From JBDTMT01 sp039934135 (GTDB taxonomy: Bacteria > Desulfobacterota > Binatia > HRBIN30 > CADEER01): a DNA stretch of 28,195 bases. The stretch covers positions 1 to 28,195 of the forward strand of contig JBDTMT010000004.1 in assembly GCA_039934135.1 (NCBI GenBank), written 5' to 3'. The position numbers and the translations under genes were made by a program. A model generated the notes under the pieces. It was not told the DNA's origin and searched no databases. It saw nothing but the letters and a program-made list of their open reading frames with translations. Positions 23,305 to 28,195 of this stretch are shown here, piece by piece. Position 1 is the first letter of the stretch; every line of letters begins with the position of its first letter.

Positions 23305-24210
23305 ATGGATGATCAGTCTCGCCTGGCACTCCTGATCTTCGCCGAGCTTCCCTTGGTCGGCGAACGACGCCTGCAGCGCCTACAGGCGCATGCGCAAAGC
23401 CAGCGGATGTCGCTCGCGGCGCTTGCCGGCCTCGCCCCCGCACGCCTGGCGCGAGAGCTGCGCCTCCCGGCCGCCGCGATTCGACGTCTCTGCGACGCAG
23501 GCACATGGCACACCTCGCGATGCGCCGCGTTGGCGCATCGGCTCCTCGCCGCCGGTGCGGAGCTGTGTCAGCCAGGCGACGCGGCATACCCGCCGGGATG
23601 GCTGCGGCATGGCGAACCGCCGCCGCCGCTCGCGACGCTGTATGGCAACGTGGCCTTGACCCGACGCCCGGTCGTCGCGCTGCTGCACTCCCGCCTGGTC
23701 AGCGAGGCTTCCGTCGCGACGACGCTTCGCATCGTGCAAGCCATCGCCGCAGAAGGGCTGGCGCTGGCAGTCGGCGGGATGAAGACTCCGCACCGAATCG
23801 CCGCGGCCACCGCTCGCACGCTCGCGGCCGCACGTCTGGTCGTGCTCGACCGCGGCCTGCTCACCGCGTTTGGCGACGATCTCGACCGCGAGCCATTTGG
23901 CCTCGGTCCCGGCCGCGGCACCTTCGACCCGCAGCGAACCCTGGTGCTCTCGCCGTTCCGCCCAGACGATCACGCGGTGCCACGCTCGGGCCGGCGACGC
24001 GACGCGCTCCTCAGTGCCCTCGCCGACATCGTGGTCGCGGTGACTGCCAGGCCCGGCGGTGAGATCGAGCGCTGCGGTTTGGCCGCGCTTCGACGCGGGC
24101 AACGGGTGCTGATCTGGGAGAGCAGCAATGCTGCCCTGCTTGCCGCCGGCGCGCTGCCACTCGAGTTCGCCGACCTGGCGCGCGGATTTAGACGCTGGCT
24201 GCCATCGTAG
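23305..24210 (+). CDS. Degenerate DprA/Smf-like Rossmann-fold protein
   Basis: This is a 301-residue cytoplasmic protein. DprA loads RecA on incoming single-stranded DNA during transformation. The N-terminal ~70 residues resemble the DprA helix-hairpin-helix/SAM-like region (LPLVGERRLQRLQAHA). The core begins with AYPPGWLRHGEPPPPLATLYGN, close to the DprA pattern YPxxL-pP-LyxxGn. The key signatures are altered: GSR becomes LHSRLVS, the SGgAxGID loop becomes AVGGMKTPHRIAAA, and the later segments RRRDALLSALADIVVAVTA and GLAALRRGQRVLIWES keep the fold pattern of R-R-x-x-I-a-g-l-s-d and a-l-x-x-g-r-x-V. The WH domain at the C-terminus of classic DprA is missing. It may be a specialised paralog rather than the transformation protein. 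No ribosome binding site is evident before ATG 23305. Confidence 0.65.
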   Translation: MDDQSRLALLIFAELPLVGERRLQRLQAHAQSQRMSLAALAGLAPARLARELRLPAAAIRRLCDAGTWHTSRCAALAHRLLAAGAELCQPGDAAYPPGWLRHGEPPPPLATLYGNVALTRRPVVALLHSRLVSEASVATTLRIVQAIAAEGLALAVGGMKTPHRIAAATARTLAAARLVVLDRGLLTAFGDDLDREPFGLGPGRGTFDPQRTLVLSPFRPDDHAVPRSGRRRDALLSALADIVVAVTARPGGEIERCGLAALRRGQRVLIWESSNAALLAAGALPLEFADLARGFRRWLPS

Positions 24211-25480
24211 GCACCGGCGCCGGGGACGCCGCGGTCAATTCGAAGATGCTGATCTCGCGCGGCGTGAACAAGCGAATGCGCTGGCCGGTGACACCAAGAC
24301 CCGCGTTGACGTAGAGAGACGCCCCCCCGCGACGGTAGAGTCCGCGGCTGAACGTGGTGACGAATTCGGCCAGGTTGCGCCGCCGGCCGCCGCGCCACGG
24401 GATCGCCAGCTGCCCGCCGTGTGTATGTCCCGAGAGGGTCAGCGCCACACCCGACGCCGCCGCCTGGGCGAAGATGTCCGGGCGGTGCACCAGCAACAGC
24501 ACCGGAACTCCGGCCGGTGCGGCGTCGAGTAACGTACCGAGGCGAGCGTCAGTCACCATCCCGCGGGCCCAATCGCGACCGCGATCGTCGAGCCCAATCA
24601 CGTGCAGGTGCGCGTCGCCTCCGCTCCCGTTCATCACCGTGTCAGGCAGCGGCAACGTCATCGCGTCGTCGCGCAAAACCGTGAACGGGGTCCATTGGCG
24701 CAATGCCGCCTCGACGCGATCAGGGTCGGCATAGTGGTCGTGGTTGCCCAGAATCGCCACGACGCCCTGTGCAGCCTCGAGTTTGGCCAGGATGGGAAAG
24801 AATGTCGCCATGTCGGCACGCGCCGAGTCGACGATGTCGCCGGTGATGCAGATCAAATCGGCCTCGGTAGCGTTAACGGCCGCGACAAAGCGTTCGAGTT
24901 GGGTACGGCGTAGATTCTGCCCGATGTGAATGTCGCTGATCTGGGCGATGCGGAGCGGACGGGCGAGGCCGGCAACGGAGAGTTCCAGCCGGCTGACACG
25001 CAATTCCCGCTGACCAAACACGTAGCCATAGGCCATCACCAGGCCGATGCCGACCATGCCGAGCGAGGCGACCCAGTGGAACGCGTCGCCGACGCTGGCC
25101 GACACCATCCCCTGCACCGTCGCTCCCCAGGTATGCGCCGTGAGCGCGCCAAGCGCCGTGTCGGCAACGGAGAACACCAGCCAAGCAGCGAGCAGAAAGG
25201 CGCTGCAGAAGATCGAAGTGAAGGCGGTCGCGCTGTACCAGCGGTAGCTGACGCCGGCGCGGCGACCGCGCTCAGCCCGTGTGAGCCGTCGATTGAAGAC
25301 GTAGAGCAGCGCCACCGCGACCAGGTGCACTGGCCAGGCGATGAACACGCCGAATCCGACGACGAGGATCCACGCCACCACCGCCCATTGGGCGGCGCTG
25401 GCGACTGCCAACAGTAAGCGAAAGAAGAAATGAAAGAATATCCGGCCCAAAACGGCACGGAGACGGCTGATTGGTGACAT
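24188..25480 (-). CDS. Membrane-anchored metallophosphoesterase (YaeI/YkuE-like)
   Basis: This protein of about 430 residues has an N-terminal membrane part of four or five helices (for example AQWAVVAWILVVGFGVFIAW, FTSIFCSAFLLAAWLVFSVA, VASLGMVGIGLVMAYGYVFG). A calcineurin-like phosphoesterase domain follows with all metal ligands in order: ISDIHIG (D-x-H), ITGDIVDS, ILGNHDHY, LVHRPD and LSGHTHGGQ. The order and spacing match the YaeI/YkuE group, whose members hydrolyse phosphodiesters or lipid-linked pyrophosphates; the substrate here is unknown. The active site should face the side set by the last helix. ATG 25480 is chosen as start; an in-frame ATG at 25537 would add 19 residues. Its 3' end overlaps that of the convergent DprA-like gene by 23 bp. 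Confidence 0.9.
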   Translation of the reverse strand: MSPISRLRAVLGRIFFHFFFRLLLAVASAAQWAVVAWILVVGFGVFIAWPVHLVAVALLYVFNRRLTRAERGRRAGVSYRWYSATAFTSIFCSAFLLAAWLVFSVADTALGALTAHTWGATVQGMVSASVGDAFHWVASLGMVGIGLVMAYGYVFGQRELRVSRLELSVAGLARPLRIAQISDIHIGQNLRRTQLERFVAAVNATEADLICITGDIVDSARADMATFFPILAKLEAAQGVVAILGNHDHYADPDRVEAALRQWTPFTVLRDDAMTLPLPDTVMNGSGGDAHLHVIGLDDRGRDWARGMVTDARLGTLLDAAPAGVPVLLLVHRPDIFAQAAASGVALTLSGHTHGGQLAIPWRGGRRRNLAEFVTTFSRGLYRRGGASLYVNAGLGVTGQRIRLFTPREISIFELTAASPAPVPTMAASV

Positions 25481-25666
25481 GGCGCCGACGCTAACGACGG
25501 CGGGCAAGAGCGGCAAGCCGGTATCTCGAGAGCCCATGCGGCACGGTGGCTTCGCGCCTGTGATCGCCGTCGACCTTCGCGCGCCGTCGGAATGGAGGCC
25601 ATCAGGCGGCTCCCGGCGGCAAATGCGTTGCCTTCACGACAGGGCAGCGGTAAGCCGAGGCCGTCG

Positions 25667-27811
25667 ATGCAGACCATAGGACACAGGCTCAGATCGCTCG
25701 CAGCCGAACACGGCAGCCGTCCAGCGGTGCGCTTCGGCAATGATGCCGTGTCGTTCGCGGACCTCGCGGCTGACGCGCGGCGGGTGGCCGCGGCGCTGGC
25801 CGAACTGGGCGTCGGCAAAGGCACGCGCGTCGGCATCCTGATGCCGAACCGACCCGACTGGCTGCGCTGCGCGTTCGGCATCTTGCGGCTGGGAGCGATC
25901 GTCGTGCCGCTCAACACGCTCTTTCGCGGCCCTGAATTGCAGTATGCGCTGCATCACGCGGACGTCACGGTGCTGATCACGGTCGACCGCTTCCTGCGCC
26001 ACGACTATCTCGCCATGCTGGTCGAACGGTGTCCGGAACTGACGCAGCAACACGGCATGCCGCTGCGCAGCGAAGCCCTTCCCGCGCTGCGCCATGTCAT
26101 ATGCGACGGCGACGACCTGCCGCGCGGGGTCATGGCGTGGGAGGACTTCCTGGCCCGCGGCGAACCCGGATCGACGCCGTGGAGCATTGCGGCGCTCGAC
26201 GCCGTCGCGCCGACCGACGATGCGGCGATCTTCTTCACCTCCGGCAGCACCGCTGCGCCGAAGGGCGTGGTCCACACGCACGCCAGCATATTGGTCGGCG
26301 CGGACACGGTCGCGGATCGCCTCGGACTCGACGGCGATGACGTCACGTACGGCTACCTGCCGTTGTTCTTCAACGGCGGTCTCGTCGGCGTGGCACTGGC
26401 GACGCTGTCGCGCGGCGCCTGCGTGCTGCTGCAGGAGGTGTTCGACGCCGACGAGACCCTCGCCCTGCTCGCCCGCCATCGCTGCACGACGATCTTCGCC
26501 TGGCCGCACCAGGCCGAGGCGCTGATCCGCCATCCGCACTTCGATCGGTCGCGGCTCGCCATTCGCAAGGGCCCGGGCGCCAACGCCAAGTGGGCCACCG
26601 CCCTCTTCCAGCCGGACCATCAAGCGGTGGGCACTTGGGGCATGAGCGAGACAGGCCCGATGGCGTCATGCGCACGTTGGGACGACCCGCTCGCCGACCG
26701 CGCCGGCGCGCACGGCCGGCCGATGCCCGGCCTGGAACTGCGCATCGTCGATCCGGAAACGCACCAGCCGCTGCCGCCGGATGCCGACGGCGAGATCATC
26801 GTGCGCGGTTCGAGCCTGATGCGGACGTACTACAAGCGCGACCCGGCGGACTGTTTCGACGCCGAGGGCTTCTTCCACACCGGCGACACTGCACATCTCG
26901 ACGCGGGCGGCTGGCTGCACTTCATCGGGCGCAGCAAGGACGTGATCAAGACGGCCGGGGTGAACGTCGCCGCGGCCGAGGTGGAAGCCACGCTGCTGCA
27001 ACACCCAGGGGTCAACGTCGCGCACGTCGTGCCGGTGCCCCATCCAACGCGCGGCGAGAACGTCGCCGCCTTCATCGTGCGCCGCGACCCGGCATGCTCG
27101 ATCGCCGATCTGCAGGCGCACTGCGATGCGACGCTGGCGAGCTACAAGGTGCCGCGCCACATCTTCTTCCTCGCCGAGGAAGCGCTGCCGACGCTCGGCA
27201 GCGGCAAGGTGGACCGTCAGCGCCTGCGCGCGCTCGCTGCCGAGCTGACGCGCGACGCGAAGCCAACGCGCGATCGAGACGAGCCCGGCGCAGCGCAGCG
27301 ATCAGGCCGGACGGCGCGGCAGCAGGACGCGGCGGCGCAGCGACATCACCGGCTCTTCCTTCTGATTCCAGGCCCGCGTTTCGACGTAGAGCACGCCGCG
27401 ATCGCCCTTCGAGGAGTCGGTCTTTTCGAGAATCGCCGACTCGGCGTACAGCGTATCGCCGTGGAACGTCGGTCCGAGATGGCGGACGAACTCGTATTCG
27501 AGGTTGGCGATGGCCGTCTGGCTGATGTCGCGCACGGACATGCCGACGACGATCGAGAACACCAGCGTGCCGTTCACCAGACAGCGGCCGTGTTGCGATT
27601 GGCTGGCGAAATGCTCGTCGAAGTGGATCGGATTGGTGTTCATCGTCAGCAAGGTGAACCAGGTGTCGTCGGCCTCGCGGATCGTGCGGCCGGGCCAGTG
27701 CTTCAAGACCTCGCCGACGGTGTAGTCGTCGAAGTAGCGCCCCCACAGGTGCGACATCGCCATGGCGCGCTCACCCCTCCGTCTTCGGTGCCTGCACCGG
27801 TGCCGGGTTGA
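25667..27811 (+). CDS. Long-chain/acyl-CoA synthetase (AMP-forming), with anomalous C-terminal run-on
   Basis: This is an adenylate-forming enzyme that would activate a carboxylic acid to its CoA thioester. Motifs: P-loop FFTSGSTAAPKGVVHTH (about residue 189), WGMSETGP (324), FFHTGDTAHLDAGGWLHFIG (from about 404), GRSKDVIKTAGVNV, and the C-terminal catalytic Lys514 in LGSGKVDRQRLRALAAEL. ATG 25667 has GAGG six bases upstream. A normal family member would stop near codon 525-540, but this frame stays open for another ~180 codons, running antisense through the whole MaoC gene to 27811. The extra part is Arg/Ala/Val-rich and looks like non-coding read-through. A one-base shift near 27245 would give a natural stop (TGA 27246-27248). 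Substrate unknown; the MaoC and SDR neighbours suggest acyl-CoA degradation. Confidence 0.85.
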   Translation: MQTIGHRLRSLAAEHGSRPAVRFGNDAVSFADLAADARRVAAALAELGVGKGTRVGILMPNRPDWLRCAFGILRLGAIVVPLNTLFRGPELQYALHHADVTVLITVDRFLRHDYLAMLVERCPELTQQHGMPLRSEALPALRHVICDGDDLPRGVMAWEDFLARGEPGSTPWSIAALDAVAPTDDAAIFFTSGSTAAPKGVVHTHASILVGADTVADRLGLDGDDVTYGYLPLFFNGGLVGVALATLSRGACVLLQEVFDADETLALLARHRCTTIFAWPHQAEALIRHPHFDRSRLAIRKGPGANAKWATALFQPDHQAVGTWGMSETGPMASCARWDDPLADRAGAHGRPMPGLELRIVDPETHQPLPPDADGEIIVRGSSLMRTYYKRDPADCFDAEGFFHTGDTAHLDAGGWLHFIGRSKDVIKTAGVNVAAAEVEATLLQHPGVNVAHVVPVPHPTRGENVAAFIVRRDPACSIADLQAHCDATLASYKVPRHIFFLAEEALPTLGSGKVDRQRLRALAAELTRDAKPTRDRDEPGAAQRSGRTARQQDAAAQRHHRLFLLIPGPRFDVEHAAIALRGVGLFENRRLGVQRIAVERRSEMADELVFEVGDGRLADVAHGHADDDREHQRAVHQTAAVLRLAGEMLVEVDRIGVHRQQGEPGVVGLADRAAGPVLQDLADGVVVEVAPPQVRHRHGALTPPSSVPAPVPG
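27302..27763 (-). CDS. MaoC-family hot-dog dehydratase/hydratase
   Basis: This is a 153-residue single hot-dog domain protein, predicted to hydrate an enoyl-CoA-type substrate. Recognisable parts are GRYFDDYTVGEVLKHWPGRT, the hydratase-like segment DDTWFTLLTMNTNPIHFDE (with the catalytic-type Asn and His), GRCLVNGTLVFSIVVGMSV, and GDTLYAESAILEK. The C-terminal ETRAWNQKEEPVMSLRRRVL is also common in this group. ATG 27763 is seven bases past the SDR stop, and a GGAGGGG run lies 13 bases upstream, further than usual; the second ATG (codon 3) is also possible. With the SDR gene it forms an operon of acyl-CoA or ketone metabolism. The acyl-CoA synthetase frame on plus overlaps it fully. Confidence 0.9.
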   Translation of the reverse strand: MAMSHLWGRYFDDYTVGEVLKHWPGRTIREADDTWFTLLTMNTNPIHFDEHFASQSQHGRCLVNGTLVFSIVVGMSVRDISQTAIANLEYEFVRHLGPTFHGDTLYAESAILEKTDSSKGDRGVLYVETRAWNQKEEPVMSLRRRVLLPRRPA

Positions 27812-28195
27812 CGAGATCCATACCCAACGTCGACGGGAACAGCGCGGCGATCTCTTCCGGCCGCCAGCGTGTCGCTTTGGTGATCGTCCGCACCGGCGCC
27901 GGATAGTTGGTCAGCGAGATGATGCCGCCCATGACGACAAAGATCTGTCCGTTGATACCGGCCGCCGCGTCGCTGGCGAGATAGGTCGCGAACGGCGCGA
28001 CGTCGTCCGGCTCGCGCTGCGGGCGCGGCAGCAACGTGCGCGCCTCGGCGCCCATGCTGGCGATGCCCGCCTTGGCGCGCGCCTGGCGCGCCGCATCGCC
28101 GACGGTGGCGGTCATGCGCGTCGCCGCCGCCGGCGCGATGGCGTTGACGGTGATGCCGTAGCGGCCGAGATCGCGCGAGATGACGCGCGTGAAGC
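27771..28195 (-). CDS. Short-chain dehydrogenase/reductase (5' end outside window)
   Basis: Only the C-terminal ~141 residues are present; the NAD(P)-binding GxxxGxG and the catalytic Tyr-x-x-x-Lys lie beyond the window edge. Translation from the edge begins FTRVISRDLGRYGITVNAIA, the typical SDR strand after the active site, then APAAATRMT. Further on, EPDDVAPFATYLASDAAAG and GQIFVVMGGIISL match the end of the SDR fold. A longer-than-usual tail (TKATRWRPEEIAALFPSTLG) recalls SDRs of the 17-beta-hydroxysteroid dehydrogenase/multifunctional-enzyme type. The ATG at 28115 is internal and should not be taken as the start. It is the upstream partner of the MaoC gene, which suits a hydratase plus dehydrogenase pair. 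Confidence 0.88.
   Translation of the reverse strand, partial: FTRVISRDLGRYGITVNAIAPAAATRMTATVGDAARQARAKAGIASMGAEARTLLPRPQREPDDVAPFATYLASDAAAGINGQIFVVMGGIISLTNYPAPVRTITKATRWRPEEIAALFPSTLGMDLVNPAPVQAPKTEG

Noticed and set aside
26590..27525. 311-codon open frame on plus within the acyl-CoA synthetase
   Set aside because: It is another frame of the same gene, Arg/Ala-rich and without motifs.

Overview
The window looks like chromosomal DNA from an uncultured, high-GC, outer-membrane-bearing (diderm) bacterium. LPS synthesis (lpxA), outer-membrane protein assembly (skp, bamA) and lipoprotein release (lolD, lolC/E) lie together next to lysS, an order seen in deltaproteobacterial-type genomes. The long Thr-rich linkers, dockerin-like repeats and Cys-rich secreted proteins remind me of Binatota/Myxococcota-like lineages. 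That placement is inference. There are no rRNA, tRNA, CRISPR or insertion-sequence features that I can support.

Layout. (1) 1-7134, minus strand: an envelope-biogenesis operon, transcribed lysS > lolC/E > lolD > bamA > skp > lpxA, with lpxA cut by the window edge. (2) 7230-9204, plus strand: a tightly overlapped tRNA-modification operon made of a TtuB-like sulfur carrier, TtuA thiouridine synthetase and TrmI m1A methyltransferase. The three predicted activities converge on the T-loop of tRNA. (3) 9262-9999: a 5-formyltetrahydrofolate cyclo-ligase-family gene split by one in-frame UGA. (4) 10092-11679: a single-pass membrane protein, a DUF1232-like membrane protein on the minus strand, and a small HTH regulator.

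(5) 11716-22770, minus strand, is the most unusual part. Four tandem paralogous secreted proteins of no family I recognise (14697-19863) form one apparent transcription unit. It has a good sigma70-type promoter (19939-19967), a hairpin just before the first ribosome binding site, strong ribosome binding sites on every gene and a near-perfect intrinsic terminator (14635-14669). Two large secreted proteins flank the unit. Both have dockerin-like EF-hand repeats, a ~500-residue Thr/Arg/Pro/Ala-rich linker and a homologous C-terminal domain. A stand-alone CheY-like receiver lies between the unit and the downstream large protein. I suggest this is an undescribed cell-surface or extracellular protein system.

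(6) 23067-28195: a small membrane protein, a degenerate DprA/Smf-like protein, a membrane-anchored metallophosphoesterase, and an acyl-CoA metabolism group. That group holds an acyl-CoA synthetase on plus, and a MaoC-type dehydratase and an SDR oxidoreductase on minus, the SDR cut by the window edge. The synthetase frame has no stop where the family normally ends and runs antisense through the whole MaoC gene.
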